NCBI RefSeq assembly: GCF_023703415.1
Contig: NZ_JAGMTU010000007.1
Coordinates: 62,001-126,000, forward strand
DNA length: 64,000 nt
Direction: 5' to 3'
Source of the DNA: Microbacterium sp. USTB-Y
GTDB taxonomy: Bacteria > Actinomycetota > Actinomycetes > Actinomycetales > Microbacteriaceae
Shown: in pieces, positions 11,801-19,566 of the stretch
Layout of the letters: the number at the start of each line of letters is the position of its first letter
Position numbering within the stretch: the first letter of the stretch is position 1
Position numbers and translations under genes: made by a program
Notes under the pieces: model-generated
What the model saw: the letters and a program-made list of their open reading frames with translations, nothing else
Databases searched by the model: none
Told to the model about the DNA's origin: nothing

Positions 11801-11879
11801 TCTGCGAGAGCACCGCGTCTCGTCTCGCTCCGCTCGCTCGACGACCGAGGAGACGGCTCCGCGAGGGCTCGCGGAATGA
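8856..11879 (+). CDS. fused 2Fe-2S/molybdopterin hydroxylase subunit, XdhD-like
   Basis: This 1007-aa catalytic subunit joins the two iron-sulfur domains to the molybdopterin domain in one chain, as in E. coli XdhD. Cysteines 79, 84, 87 and 99 bind the first 2Fe-2S cluster. CGFCTAG (138/141) and CRC (169/171) bind the second. The molybdopterin part shows RVGGGFGGKQ near 450, SGAFRGYGLSQM near 565 and GAKSMSESPFNP near 920, which keeps the catalytic Glu in SES rather than GEP. The substrate is probably a purine or related N-heterocycle, judging from guanine deaminase and purine permease nearby. Oddly, the first 45 residues are not part of the domain, and the last 40 (SSSEDSEGD...) are encoded by a nested palindrome, so the tail is probably an inserted repeat read in frame. 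Confidence 0.88.
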   Translation: MTAENIGTGYRSPRETPDPARDATAAVMSHADGCFSHEPPAGGPTATVDGRTVAVAPEPGQCLRTWLRGQGSSGVKKGCDGGDCGACTVIVDGDAVHSCVYPAHRAAGRDIVTVQGLGTPEDPHPVQERFRRAAGFQCGFCTAGMVCTVASMPAGAEEDLGRTLKGNICRCTGYRAIEDAVRGTVNIDDRAGGVGRATGAPAATGVVTGTVRYTMDIDPGELPAPLLYAAVVRSPHAHARVVRVDATRALEEPGAVRVLSREDAPTTAFSTAQHEIEADDPSDTRVFDEYVRFVGQRVALVVAESQRAADRAARLVVVDYEVLPANTDPELADHPGTLALHGAASAAGQRAQAAGGSVPDPEGVARAEANIVMEMSSEVGDLAAALAASDVVEERTFHTHRVSHTALETHGSLAWQDPDGRWVVRSSTQVPFLARRTLARIFGIDKELLRVYSARVGGGFGGKQEVFTEDLALLATMATGRPVRVEFSRKEVLTATSVRHPFRIRVRMGATADGRITGIGVDVRSNTGAYGNHGPGVMFHGVGESIAVYRAAAKKIDADVVYTNTVPSGAFRGYGLSQMIFAIESTVDELARRLGADPLAFRAANLIGQDDAMIAAHEEPDLIIGSYGLDECVRLVRDGLAQDREGDRAALAPGWRLGEGSAVAMIATVPPRGHHAHARIRLEADGAFGLDVGTAEFGNGTSTVHQQIAATVLRTTTRTVRLRQSDSDLVPHDTGAFGSTGTVVAGRATHAAATALAERILTRAAELLDAPVGECVLIDGRVIRGEQSVTLADLADDAARRGEPLEEKGYWGGTPRSVAFNVQGFRVAIDEGTGELRILRSIHAADAGVVVNPEQCRGQVEGGIAQGIGAALHEIVRVDESGRVTTDILRQYHVPTFADIPRSEVHFAQTSDVLGPLGAKSMSESPFNPIAPALAAAIRDATGIRMTETPFTRDRIHTAILERDAEGSSSEDSEGDRDETRSLREHRVSSRSARSTTEETAPRGLAE
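11756..11845. repeat. nested palindrome inside the 3' end of the fused hydroxylase gene
   Basis: Outer arms GTCGTCGAGCGAG (11756-11768) and CTCGCTCGACGAC (11833-11845) enclose inner arms GACGAGACGCGGT (11787-11799) and ACCGCGTCTCGTC (11812-11824). All four arms are perfect 13-mers. The structure has the form of the intergenic palindromes elsewhere in the window, but here it lies in coding sequence. Confidence 0.85.
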
Positions 11880-12493
11880 GCCGCCGGCACCCGCACGCGA
11901 TCGTGCTGGCCGCGGGCAGCGGGACCCGGCTCGGCCGCGGGCCCAAGGCGCTGCTGCCGTGGAACGGCGAGGTGCTCGTCACGCGCGCCGCCCGTGCCGC
12001 GGTGGAGGCCGGCTGCACCGTCGCCGTGACGGTGGGCCCCGCCCGCGGCACGGTGCAGAGCTGGCTGCGGGCCCGCTGCCCCGCGGCGAGCGCGGTCGAG
12101 GTGCACGACGCGCACCTCGGGATGTCCGCCTCGCTGCGCGCCGCCGTGCTGCCCCTCGTGGTCGCCGATACCCCGCCGGACGCCGTGGTGGTGCTGCTCG
12201 TGGACCAGCCGGGCGTCGATGCCGCCGTGATCCGCCGCCTGCTCGCCGCACACGAGCCGGGACGCGTGACCCGTGCGATGTGGAGCGGGAGTCCCGGCAA
12301 CCCCGTCGTGTTCGACACCGCCGACCTGTGCTCCGCCGCCGCCCTCGCCACCGGGGATGCGGCCGCGCGCACCTGGATCGCGCGCAACCGGCACCTCGTC
12401 GACGACGTGGAGTGCGGCGACCTGGGCCGAGGCGACGACATCGACGAGCCCGCCGACCTCGCCGCCTGGCCCGAGCTGCGCATCCCGCGCTGA
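11876..12493 (+). CDS. mocA: MocA-like molybdenum cofactor cytidylyltransferase
   Basis: This 205-aa nucleotidyltransferase of the MobA-like NTP transferase fold starts with the signature VLAAGSGTRLGRGPKALLPW (residues 10-29), followed by VVLLVDQPGVD near 105 and SGSPGNPVVF near 142. MocA adds CMP to molybdopterin to make the cytosine dinucleotide form. MobA (GMP) and other MobA-like enzymes share the fold. The context favours MocA, because the gene overlaps the fused hydroxylase by 4 bp (ATGA), as ygfJ/mocA lies near xdhD in E. coli. That would mean this hydroxylase uses the MCD cofactor. Confidence 0.8.
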   Translation: MSRRHPHAIVLAAGSGTRLGRGPKALLPWNGEVLVTRAARAAVEAGCTVAVTVGPARGTVQSWLRARCPAASAVEVHDAHLGMSASLRAAVLPLVVADTPPDAVVVLLVDQPGVDAAVIRRLLAAHEPGRVTRAMWSGSPGNPVVFDTADLCSAAALATGDAAARTWIARNRHLVDDVECGDLGRGDDIDEPADLAAWPELRIPR

Positions 12494-12511
12494 CGTTGCG
12501 CAGCGATCGAC

Positions 12512-12649
12512 GCCGTTGTGCAGGGCCGCCCCGCCGTTGTGCAGGGCCGCCGACATCCTCGTCGACGCCATGCCGCGGAATCACAGGCGCCGCCCTCCGA
12601 AACACAGTCCGTCGTCCTGCATACCGCACCCGACGCCCTGCACAACGGC
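12512..12649. repeat. interrupted inverted repeat, family 3 copy A
   Basis: Two direct copies of GCCGTTGTGCAGGG (12512-12525, 12533-12546) are followed by a degenerate inverted copy (CCTGCATAC, 12615-12623) and a perfect inverted copy CCCTGCACAACGGC (12636-12649). It lies between convergent mocA and the permease gene. Related elements are at 40411-40535 and 49994-50119. Confidence 0.85.
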
Positions 12650-12677
12650 GCACCGAGCGCCGTGACCACGCGCCGAA

Positions 12678-12707
12678 GGCCCCGACCCGCGGATGCGGAT
12701 CGGGGCC
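12678..12707. terminator. hairpin between mocA and the convergent permease gene
   Basis: GGCCCCGA (12678-12685) and TCGGGGCC (12700-12707) form an 8-bp stem with a 14-nt loop, 15 nt beyond the permease stop codon. No clear U run is present on either strand. Confidence 0.5.
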
Positions 12708-12721
12708 CCGGACGTCGGGCG

Positions 12722-14260
12722 TCAGTGCGGCAGCAGAGCCTCCACCGGACCGCGCACGAAGTAGAGCGCGAAGCCGGCGGCGACAACCCACATCAGCCAG
12801 TGCACCTTGCGCGCCCGCCCGGACGCCGCGTTGACCAGCGCCCAGGAGATGAAGCCGACGCCGATGCCGTTGGCGATCGAGTAGGTCAGCGGCATCGTCA
12901 CGATCGTGAGGAAGGCCGGCAGCGCGACGGCGAACTTGTCGAACTTGATCTCGCGGATCTGGGCCATCATCATCGCACCGACGACGACGAGCGCCGCGGA
13001 TCCGACCTCGATCGGCACGACCAGCGTGAGCGGCGTGACGAACATCGACAGCAGGAACAGCGCGCCCACGACGAGCGAGGCGAGCCCCGTGCGGGCGCCC
13101 TCGCCGATGCCCGAGGCGCTGTCGACGTAGACGGTGTTCGACGAGGTCGACGTCGCACCACCGGCGACCGCGCCGAAGCCCTCGACGATGAACGCGGAGC
13201 GCAGCCGCGGGAACGTGCCGTCCTTGTACGCGAGGCCCGCGTTCTTCGCGAGGCCCGTCATGGTGCCCATCGCGTCGAAGAAGTTCGAGAACACCAGGGT
13301 GAACACGAGCATCGTGGCAGACAGCGCGCCGATGCGTCCGAAGGCGCCGAACAGGTCGAACTGGCCGACGAGGCCGAAGTCGGGGACGGTCACCCACGTG
13401 CTGGGCAGCTGCGGGATGGTCATGTGCCATCCGTTCGGGTCCTTGAAGGACGGACCCAGCTGCAGCACGGCCTGCGCGATGATCGCGATGATCGTGGTCG
13501 CGACGATGCCGATCAGGATCCCGCCCGGCACCTTGCGGGCCACGAGGATCGCGATGACGACGACGCCGAGCAGGAAGATGAGGGTGGGCACCGAGGTGAT
13601 CGATCCGCCCTCGCCGAGCTGCACCGGAGGTCCTGCCGGGGTGCGGTTCACGAAGCCGGAGTCGACGAAGCCGATGAAGGCGATGAACAGGCCGATGCCG
13701 ACGGTGATCGCCGCCTTGAGCGCCTGCGGCACGGCCTTGAAGATCGCGGTCCGGATCCCGGTGGCGCCGAACAGCACGATCAGCACGCCGTTGATGACGA
13801 CGAGGCCCATGGCCTCCTGCCACGTGACCTGGCCGACGACCGACACGGCGAGGAAGGAGTTGATCCCCAGACCCGCGGCGAGCGCGAACGGCAGCCGGGC
13901 GATCACGCCGAACAGGATCGTCATCACGCCGGCGGTGAGGCCGGTCGCGGCGCCGATCTGCGCGGCTTGCAGCGCGTGATCGGCGACGTCCTTCGTGCCG
14001 CCGAGGATCAGAGGGTTGAGGATCACGATGTACGCCATCGTGACGAAGGTCACGATGCCGCCGCGGATCTCCCTGGCGACGGTCGAGCCGCGGCGGGTGA
14101 TCTCGAAGAACCGGTCGAAGGCGTTCTTCGGTTCGGCGTCGACGGTGGTGCTGGTGCCCGTCTTCAGGGGCGGCAGGTCTTCCGCGGTGCGGGAGAACGG
14201 CGAGCCGCCTGAGGAGACGGGCGTGCCCTCGGTGTCGGGGGAGGGAGTGGGTGACGTCAT
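12722..14260 (-). CDS. NCS2/AzgA-type purine permease
   Basis: This 512-aa inner-membrane transporter of the nucleobase-cation-symport 2 family is closest in pattern to AzgA-type (adenine/guanine/hypoxanthine) permeases. A disordered 45-residue N-terminus is followed by EIRGGIVTFVTMAYIVILNP, typical of that group. About 12-14 hydrophobic segments follow, with the repeat-motif residues FEGFGAVAGGATSTSSNTVYVDSASGIGEG split over helices 8-10 and QIREIKFDKFAVALPAFLT near the C-terminus. It is transcribed with, and downstream of, the guanine deaminase gene, so its likely job is uptake of guanine/hypoxanthine. The ATG follows AGGAG. Confidence 0.88.
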   Translation of the reverse strand: MTSPTPSPDTEGTPVSSGGSPFSRTAEDLPPLKTGTSTTVDAEPKNAFDRFFEITRRGSTVAREIRGGIVTFVTMAYIVILNPLILGGTKDVADHALQAAQIGAATGLTAGVMTILFGVIARLPFALAAGLGINSFLAVSVVGQVTWQEAMGLVVINGVLIVLFGATGIRTAIFKAVPQALKAAITVGIGLFIAFIGFVDSGFVNRTPAGPPVQLGEGGSITSVPTLIFLLGVVVIAILVARKVPGGILIGIVATTIIAIIAQAVLQLGPSFKDPNGWHMTIPQLPSTWVTVPDFGLVGQFDLFGAFGRIGALSATMLVFTLVFSNFFDAMGTMTGLAKNAGLAYKDGTFPRLRSAFIVEGFGAVAGGATSTSSNTVYVDSASGIGEGARTGLASLVVGALFLLSMFVTPLTLVVPIEVGSAALVVVGAMMMAQIREIKFDKFAVALPAFLTIVTMPLTYSIANGIGVGFISWALVNAASGRARKVHWLMWVVAAGFALYFVRGPVEALLPH

Positions 14261-14288
14261 TGTCTGCTCCTGGTTTCTTCGGTTCGGG

Positions 14289-14819
14289 TCAGTACTCGAT
14301 GCGGGTGGTGGTGAGGCTCCACTCCGTGAAGGGCGCGACGCGCTCCTCAGCGGGCAGGGCGATGTCGCTCACGGGCATGATCGCCCTGTCCTCGGGCCCT
14401 CCCTCGAAATAGCGGTAGAACACCGCGTCGTCGAAGCCCGCATCGGCGGCGTCGTCGCGGTTCGCCGCGAAGTAGACGCGGTCGATGCGCGCCCACAGCG
14501 ACGTGGCGAGGCACATCGGGCACGGCTCGCAGCTCGTGTAGAGGGTGGCGCCAGAGAGGTCGAACGTGCCGAGCTGCTGGCACGCATTGCGGATCGCGGT
14601 CACCTCGGCGTGCGCCGAGGGATCGAGATTCGCGGTGACCCGGTTGACGCCCTCGAAGACCCGGCCGTCGGCCGAGACGACGAGGGCGCCGAACGGACCT
14701 CCGGCGTTTCGGACGTTGTCCGTGGCGAGGGCGACGGCCTGAGCGAGATACTCGGCGGGCGTCGTCGCAGCGGCGGACGAGGGCACACTGCTGTGAGAAG
14801 GCACAGGGGTGCTGTTCAT
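14289..14819 (-). CDS. guaD: guanine deaminase (cytidine-deaminase fold)
   Basis: This 176-aa zinc hydrolase of the GuaD type converts guanine to xanthine plus ammonia. Zinc and proton-transfer residues are in HAEVTAI near residue 71 and CEPCPMCL near 97. The tail (FTEWSLTTTRIEY) fits bacterial GuaD, where the C-terminus helps close the active site. An N-terminal extension of about 20 residues is Ser/Ala-rich. It lies upstream of the purine permease with a 28-bp gap. Its product xanthine is the substrate of the dehydrogenases encoded on the other strand. A general nucleoside deaminase cannot be excluded. Confidence 0.85.
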   Translation of the reverse strand: MNSTPVPSHSSVPSSAAATTPAEYLAQAVALATDNVRNAGGPFGALVVSADGRVFEGVNRVTANLDPSAHAEVTAIRNACQQLGTFDLSGATLYTSCEPCPMCLATSLWARIDRVYFAANRDDAADAGFDDAVFYRYFEGGPEDRAIMPVSDIALPAEERVAPFTEWSLTTTRIEY

Positions 14820-14975
14820 GGAGAGCTTCCTTGCTGTCGTCGCAGTGATACGGCTTCCGGTCGGGCCCCTCTTCGGGCCCTTCCTCGAGATAAGTACGTC
14901 GAACCGCTAGGTTGTCATCCCACCCGAGACGGCTGTTGCGGCCTCGGGCTGGGGTCGACAGTAACAGTGTTCGCC
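14820..14975 (-). promoter_or_regulatory. promoter and leader of guaD
   Basis: On the minus strand TTGTGG and a TTACTG-like -10 about 18 nt later (near 14990-14960) could drive guaD. The leader of about 130 nt contains small hairpins CCCGAG/CTCGGG (14945-14919), AACC-TAGC-GGTT (14914-14903) and GGGCCC/GGGCCC (14880-14863). The boxes are weak and no riboswitch class was recognised. Confidence 0.35.
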
Positions 14976-15005
14976 CACGCCGTCCACAACTTTTCGGAAT
15001 CCACA

Positions 15006-15056
15006 TTCCGCATCGCGGTATATCTGTTTGATCCTCCGCATCTGCGGCGCTATGGT
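15006..15056 (+). promoter_or_regulatory. autoregulated promoter of the HTH-TOBE/mod operon
   Basis: -35 TTGATC (15028-15033), 17-nt spacer and -10 TATGGT (15051-15056) end 7 nt before the ATG, predicting a leaderless transcript. Two copies of the molybdenum-block motif flank it: TTCCGCATCGCGGTA (15006-15020) upstream of the -35, and TCCGCATCTGCGG (15035-15047) filling the spacer. A protein bound there would block transcription. Confidence 0.6.
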
Positions 15057-15063
15057 CATCCTC

Positions 15064-15462
15064 ATGACGCATTTTCGGATCCGCGAGGCCGCGAGCCTCC
15101 TGGGAGTCAGCGATGACACCGTGCGCCGCTGGGCCGCCGACGGGATCCTCACGCTCTCCACGGACGGCACAGGACACCAGGTCGTGCCCGGCGCCGAGCT
15201 CGCCGAGCGCGCGAAGGCGCTCGCGAACGAACCGGATCCCGGCGACGATCTGGTGCGCAGCGCGCGCAACCGCTTCGTCGGCCTCGTGACCGCCGTGCGC
15301 GTGGAGGGGCTGATGGCGCAGGTCGAGCTGCAGAGCGGCCCGCACCGCATCGTGTCGCTGATGAGCGCCGAGGCCGCCGTCGAGCTCGGGCTCGAGGTCG
15401 GGAGCAAGGCCGTCGCCGTCACCAAGGCCACCATGATGATCATCGAAGCCGAAAGGGCCTGA
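15064..15462 (+). CDS. HTH-TOBE molybdate-responsive type regulator
   Basis: This 132-aa protein has an N-terminal excisionase/MerR-like helix-turn-helix (FRIREAASLLGVSDDTVRRWAADG, split across residues 4-26) and a C-terminal Mop/TOBE domain (NRFVGLVTAVRVEGLMAQVELQ..., residues 72-130). TOBE domains of this type bind molybdate or tungstate. By inference it senses molybdate and controls the mod genes that follow at a 6-bp gap, itself, and perhaps the other sites with the TCCGCAT motif. It could also be a simple molybdenum-storage Mop protein with a DNA-binding head. The start at 15064 was chosen over the upstream in-frame ATGs because it fits the promoter spacing and the HTH boundary. Confidence 0.85.
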   Translation: MTHFRIREAASLLGVSDDTVRRWAADGILTLSTDGTGHQVVPGAELAERAKALANEPDPGDDLVRSARNRFVGLVTAVRVEGLMAQVELQSGPHRIVSLMSAEAAVELGLEVGSKAVAVTKATMMIIEAERA

Positions 15463-15468
15463 TCCGGA

Positions 15469-16281
15469 ATGAACCCGACCCGCCTCCGCCTCCCCGCGAT
15501 CGCCGCCACCGTGCTCGCCGCGGCACTGGCCCTCACCGCCTGTTCGACGGGCTCCGCCCCCGCGTCGACCCCCACGCCGACCGCGACCACCGCGGCACCG
15601 GCCGTGAGCGGTGAGCTGACCGTGTTCGCCGCGGCCTCGCTCAACAAGGCGTTCGACCAGATCACCACCGAGTTCGAGGCCGCGAACCCCAAGGTGCACG
15701 TGAACCCGATCACCTACGACGGGTCGTCCACCCTCGCCACCCAGATCATCGAGGGAGCGCCGGTCGACGTGTTCGCCTCCGCAGACCAGAAGAACATGGA
15801 CAAGGTGACGCAGGCCTCGCTCGCCGGAGACGCCCCCGTGTTCACCACGAACGTGCTGCAGATCGCGGTCGCCCCGGGCAACCCGCTGAAGGTGAAGGAT
15901 CTCTCGTCCCTCGCGGACCCGGGGATCAAGCTCGTGCTGTGCGCCCCCGCCGTGCCCTGCGGGAACGCGGCCAAGACCCTGCTCGACGCGGCCGGCGTCG
16001 CCGTGACCCCGGTCAGCGAGGAGCAGAACGTGACCGCCGTCCTCGCGAAGGTCAAGGCCGGGGAGGCCGACGCCGGGCTCGTCTACACGACCGACGTCAA
16101 GGCCGCCGGCCCCGCCGTGGACGGCATCGTGATCGCCGGTGCCGACAAGGCGATCAACAAGTACCCGATCACGGTGCTGAAGGGCTCGAAGAACCCGGAG
16201 GCGGCCGCGGCCTTCCAGAAGTTCGTGCTCTCGGACAAGGGCCAGAAGATCCTCGCCGACCTCGGATTCGGCGGGGAATGA
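15469..16281 (+). CDS. modA: molybdate ABC transporter substrate-binding lipoprotein
   Basis: This 270-aa extracytoplasmic lipoprotein binds molybdate. It has a signal peptide with lipobox ALTAC (Cys25) and a Ser/Thr/Pro/Ala-rich linker. The ModA fold starts at LTVFAAASLNKAFDQI, with YDGSSTLATQI and VDVFASADQKNMD near residues 85-105, where oxyanion-contacting Ser residues are expected, and ends with DKGQKILADLGFGG. It is the first transporter gene of modABC. The stop overlaps the modB ATG. Confidence 0.93.
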   Translation: MNPTRLRLPAIAATVLAAALALTACSTGSAPASTPTPTATTAAPAVSGELTVFAAASLNKAFDQITTEFEAANPKVHVNPITYDGSSTLATQIIEGAPVDVFASADQKNMDKVTQASLAGDAPVFTTNVLQIAVAPGNPLKVKDLSSLADPGIKLVLCAPAVPCGNAAKTLLDAAGVAVTPVSEEQNVTAVLAKVKAGEADAGLVYTTDVKAAGPAVDGIVIAGADKAINKYPITVLKGSKNPEAAAAFQKFVLSDKGQKILADLGFGGE

Positions 16282-17159
16282 GCGCGCGGGGGAGGATCCC
16301 GTCCGACGTGGCCGCCTCGTCGACGACGACGGCGACCGCCCTCGGCGGGATCCCCTCCCCGCGTCCGCGCGGCGAGCACCTCCCGGCCTGGCTCCTCGTG
16401 CCCGCCGTGGTCGCCGTGCTGCTGCTGGTGCTGCCGTTCGTCGCCCTGCTGACGCGCCTGGACTGGGCCACCGTGCCCGCGGCCATGACCTCCCCCGCGG
16501 CGCTGCAGGCGCTCGGGCTGTCGCTCGCGACCGCCACCGTCGCGACGGCGATCTGTGCGGTCCTCGGCGTGCCGCTCGCCGTCGCGATGGCACGCAGCCC
16601 CGCGTGGCTCGCCGCGGTGCTGCGCACCCTGACCACCCTCCCCCTCGTGCTGCCGCCGCTCGTCGGGGGCATCGCCCTGCTCGCGCTGCTCGGACGCAAC
16701 GGCCTGCTCGGCGGCGCCCTCGCCCTCGCCGGCATCCGGATCCCCTTCACGACCGCCGCGGTCGTGATCGCGCAGGCGTTCGTGGCGCTGCCGTTCCTCG
16801 TGATCTCGATCGAGGGGGCGCTGCGCGCGATCGGCACCGAGCACGAGCGCGTCGCCGCAGGCCTCGGCGCCGGCCGGTTCACCGTGTTCCGCCGGGTGAC
16901 CCTGCCGCTCGCGGCGCCCGGGCTCGTGGCCGGCACCGTGCTGTGCTTCGCCCGGGCGCTGGGGGAGTTCGGCGCGACGGCGCTGTTCGCGGGCAACGCG
17001 GCCGGCGTCACCCGCACGATGCCGCTCGCGATCTACACGGCGTTCAACGGCGCCGGCGTCGAGGAGGACACCGCGATCGCACTCTCACTCATGCTCATCC
17101 TCGTCGCCGTCGCCGCCCTGGTGCTGGTGCGCGGCTGGCGCCCGGGGGCCGTGCGATGA
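16278..17159 (+). CDS. modB: molybdate ABC transporter permease
   Basis: This 293-aa inner-membrane permease has a 40-residue cytoplasmic lead and about six transmembrane segments. The EAA-type coupling loop EHERVAAGLGAGRFTVFRRV (near residues 192-211) and the ModB signature RALGEFGATALFAGN near 228 are clear. The start overlaps the modA stop and the stop overlaps the modC start, each as ATGA, so the three genes form one coupled transcript. Confidence 0.93.
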   Translation: MSARGRIPSDVAASSTTTATALGGIPSPRPRGEHLPAWLLVPAVVAVLLLVLPFVALLTRLDWATVPAAMTSPAALQALGLSLATATVATAICAVLGVPLAVAMARSPAWLAAVLRTLTTLPLVLPPLVGGIALLALLGRNGLLGGALALAGIRIPFTTAAVVIAQAFVALPFLVISIEGALRAIGTEHERVAAGLGAGRFTVFRRVTLPLAAPGLVAGTVLCFARALGEFGATALFAGNAAGVTRTMPLAIYTAFNGAGVEEDTAIALSLMLILVAVAALVLVRGWRPGAVR

Positions 17160-18298
17160 GGGTCGACCTGCAGGCCCGACGCGGCGGGTTCGCCCTCTCC
17201 GCCGCCTTCGAGGCGCTCCCGGGCGAGATCCTCGCTGTGATCGGCCCCAACGGATCCGGGAAGTCGACGCTGCTGAACGCCATCGCCGGGATCCTGCCCC
17301 TGCACGGCTCGGTGGAGGTCGCCGGACGCGTGCTGGACGAGCCGGCGGGCTCGCCGCGGACGCGCGCGGTGCATGTGCCGCCCGCACGCCGGAGGATCGC
17401 GCTGCTCGGGCAGCGCCCCCTGCTGTTCCCCCACCTGTCGGTGCGGGAGAACGTGGCGTTCGGCCCTCGGGCGCAGGGCGTCGGACGCGTCGAGGCCCGT
17501 CGCCGTGCCGAGCAGCGCCTCGAGGAGGTGGGGCTCGGCGGCCTCGCAGGCCGGAGACCCGCGGAGCTCTCCGGCGGGCAGCAGCAGCGGGCGGCGATCG
17601 CCCGGGCCCTCGCCGCCGAGCCCGACGCCCTGCTGCTGGACGAGCCGTTCGCAGCCCTCGACGCCCCGTCGGCCGCACAGGCGCGGCGCCTCATCGCCGC
17701 ACAGCAGGGCACGGTCGACGGTCGGTACGACGGGGCCGCGGACGCGGAGCGGGGCTCGGGACGCCGCGCGATCCCGATCGTGCTCGTCACGCACGACCCG
17801 ATGGACGCGCTCATCCTCGCCGCGCGCACGATCGTCATGCACGACGGCGCGATCGTGCAGTCGGGTCCGACGGCCGAAGTGCTCGGCCACCCGCGCTCGG
17901 AGTTCGTCGCCGCGCTCGCCGGCGTGAACCGCGTCGAGGCGGTCGGCACCGGCGACGGCGCGGTGCGGACGTCGGGAGGGCTCGTGCTGCGCGGCCACGG
18001 CGACGCCGTCGGGGCGGGAGAGCCCGCCAGCGCCGTGTTCGCACCGGGATCCGTGCGCGCGGATGCCGAGGCCCTGGAGACGGTCGCCTCCGGTCCGAAC
18101 CGGTGGGCCGGACGCGTCGCGCAACGGGATCCGATCCCCGGCGGGATCCGCCTGCACACCGTCGAGCATCCCGGCATCGCCGTGGACTGCCCGTCGACGC
18201 ACGCGGTCGCGCTCGGGCTGCGACAGGGTCAGCGTCTCGCGTTCCGCATCGACGAGGCCGACGTCTCGCTCCGCTCCGCCGCCTCCGCCGGTCGCTGA
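17156..18298 (+). CDS. modC: molybdate ABC transporter ATPase
   Basis: This 380-aa ATPase energises the ModB channel. The Walker A motif GPNGSGKST lies near residue 30, the Q-loop LLGQRPLLFP near 79, the signature LSGGQQQRAAIARAL near 139, Walker B ALLLDEPFAALD near 159 and the H-loop VTHDPMDAL near 209. The C-terminal 100 residues form the TOBE/Mop domain, which in ModC can bind molybdate and trans-inhibit transport. A short Arg/Gly-rich insertion (about 187-203) lies between the D-loop and H-loop, which is unusual. Confidence 0.93.
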   Translation: MRVDLQARRGGFALSAAFEALPGEILAVIGPNGSGKSTLLNAIAGILPLHGSVEVAGRVLDEPAGSPRTRAVHVPPARRRIALLGQRPLLFPHLSVRENVAFGPRAQGVGRVEARRRAEQRLEEVGLGGLAGRRPAELSGGQQQRAAIARALAAEPDALLLDEPFAALDAPSAAQARRLIAAQQGTVDGRYDGAADAERGSGRRAIPIVLVTHDPMDALILAARTIVMHDGAIVQSGPTAEVLGHPRSEFVAALAGVNRVEAVGTGDGAVRTSGGLVLRGHGDAVGAGEPASAVFAPGSVRADAEALETVASGPNRWAGRVAQRDPIPGGIRLHTVEHPGIAVDCPSTHAVALGLRQGQRLAFRIDEADVSLRSAASAGR

Positions 18299-18361
18299 CG
18301 CCGAACGGATCCCATACCGTCGCGCCGGTGCTACGGTTGCCCCTCGGAAGGAGGGCGACCG

Positions 18362-19414
18362 ATGTCCCCCACGCAGCTGCCGTCGTCCGGCGTCCTCGAC
18401 GCCCGGGATCGGCCGCTGCGCGACCTCCGGATCTCCGTGACCGACCGCTGCAACTTCCGCTGCGTCTATTGCATGCCGCGAGAGGTGTTCGGCCGCGATT
18501 ATGCATTCCTCGAACGGCATGAACTGCTCAGCTTCGAGGAGATCGAGCGGATCGCCCGTGCCGCGCTGGCGAACGGCGTGCGCAAACTGCGCCTCACCGG
18601 CGGCGAGCCGCTGCTGCGCCGGGGGATCGAAGACCTCGTCGCCCGGCTCGCGGCCCTGCGCACGCTCGACGGGGCCAAGCCCGAGATCGCCCTGACCACC
18701 AACGGATCCGCCCTGGCCGTGAAAGCGGAGGCGCTCAGGGAAGCCGGCGTCGACCGGGTCACCGTCTCGATCGACTCCCTCGACGACGGGCTGTTCCGGC
18801 GGATGAACGACGTGGAGTTCCCCGTCGCGCGCGTGCTGCAGGGCATCGATGCGGCGCAGGCGGCGGGCATGCCCGTGAAGCTCAACACCGTGGTGAAGCG
18901 CGGGCTCAATGACGGCGAGATCCTGAGCCTCGCGGAGCACTTCCGCGGCACGGGGCACGTGCTGCGCTTCATCGAGTACATGGACGTCGGCGCGACGAAC
19001 GGCTGGAGTCTGGACGAGGTCGTCCCCTCAGCCGAGATCGTCCAGGCGATCGATGCGCGCTTCCCGCTCGAGCCCGTCTCCCCCGCCGCCCCGGGCGAGA
19101 CCGCGAAGCGCTGGCGTTACGTCGACGGATCCGGCGAGATCGGCGTGATCTCCTCGGTGACGAACGCGTTCTGCGGCACGTGCAACCGCGCGCGGCTCTC
19201 CACAGAGGGACGCCTGTTCACGTGCCTGTTCGCGACCGAGGGCCACGACCTGCGCGCGCTGCTGCGCGGGGGCGCCGACGACGCCGAGCTCACCGCGACG
19301 CTCGCCCGCATCTGGGGCGTGCGCGACGACCGGTACTCGGAGATCCGCTCGAGCCTGACCCCCGAGCTGCGCGCCGACCGGCACCGCATCGAGATGAGCT
19401 ACATCGGCGGCTGA
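18362..19414 (+). CDS. moaA: GTP 3',8-cyclase MoaA
   Basis: MoaA (350 aa) is the radical-SAM enzyme for the first step of molybdopterin synthesis, turning GTP into 3',8-cH2GTP. The N-terminal 4Fe-4S motif CNFRCVYC lies near residue 30. The C-terminal second cluster is [19 protein letters not shown] near 270-288. The protein ends in the conserved Gly-Gly that is inserted into the active site. [12 protein letters not shown] near 77 is the SAM-binding GGEP motif. The ATG follows GGAAGGAGGG. It lies 63 bp after modC and may belong to the same transcript. Confidence 0.95.
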   Translation: MSPTQLPSSGVLDARDRPLRDLRISVTDRCNFRCVYCMPREVFGRDYAFLERHELLSFEEIERIARAALANGVRKLRLTGGEPLLRRGIEDLVARLAALRTLDGAKPEIALTTNGSALAVKAEALREAGVDRVTVSIDSLDDGLFRRMNDVEFPVARVLQGIDAAQAAGMPVKLNTVVKRGLNDGEILSLAEHFRGTGHVLRFIEYMDVGATNGWSLDEVVPSAEIVQAIDARFPLEPVSPAAPGETAKRWRYVDGSGEIGVISSVTNAFCGTCNRARLSTEGRLFTCLFATEGHDLRALLRGGADDAELTATLARIWGVRDDRYSEIRSSLTPELRADRHRIEMSYIGG

Positions 19415-19448
19415 CCGCCCCGCGCCGCGCGGCCCGAAACGCCCTCTC

Positions 19449-19536
19449 TGCGTCGACGCCCCCTCCTGCGATCCACGCCTCCGCTGCGATACGTCCCCAC
19501 GAGGGGGCGTCGGCCACCCTAGGGGGCGTCGACGCA
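19449..19536. repeat. double palindrome between moaA and moaE, family 2 copy A
   Basis: Outer arms TGCGTCGACGCCCCCT (19449-19464) and AGGGGGCGTCGACGCA (19521-19536) are a perfect 16-bp inverted repeat. A degenerate inner pair (CCACGCC near 19473 and GAGGGGGCGT at 19501-19510) repeats the same core. The element lies between convergent genes. A better-preserved copy is at 51498-51582. Confidence 0.88.
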
Positions 19537-19566
19537 AGGGCGGGTGCGGGCAGAGCCACCGGCGGC

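Noticed and set aside
12518..14212. Plus-strand 564-aa frame opposite the purine permease
   Set aside because: Composition is Asp/Glu/Arg/His-rich mirror sequence of a membrane protein gene, and the permease motifs on the other strand are unmistakable.
18299..18361. Moco riboswitch before moaA
   Set aside because: Only 63 nt separate modC and moaA, which is too short for the known Moco aptamer, and no matching elements were seen.
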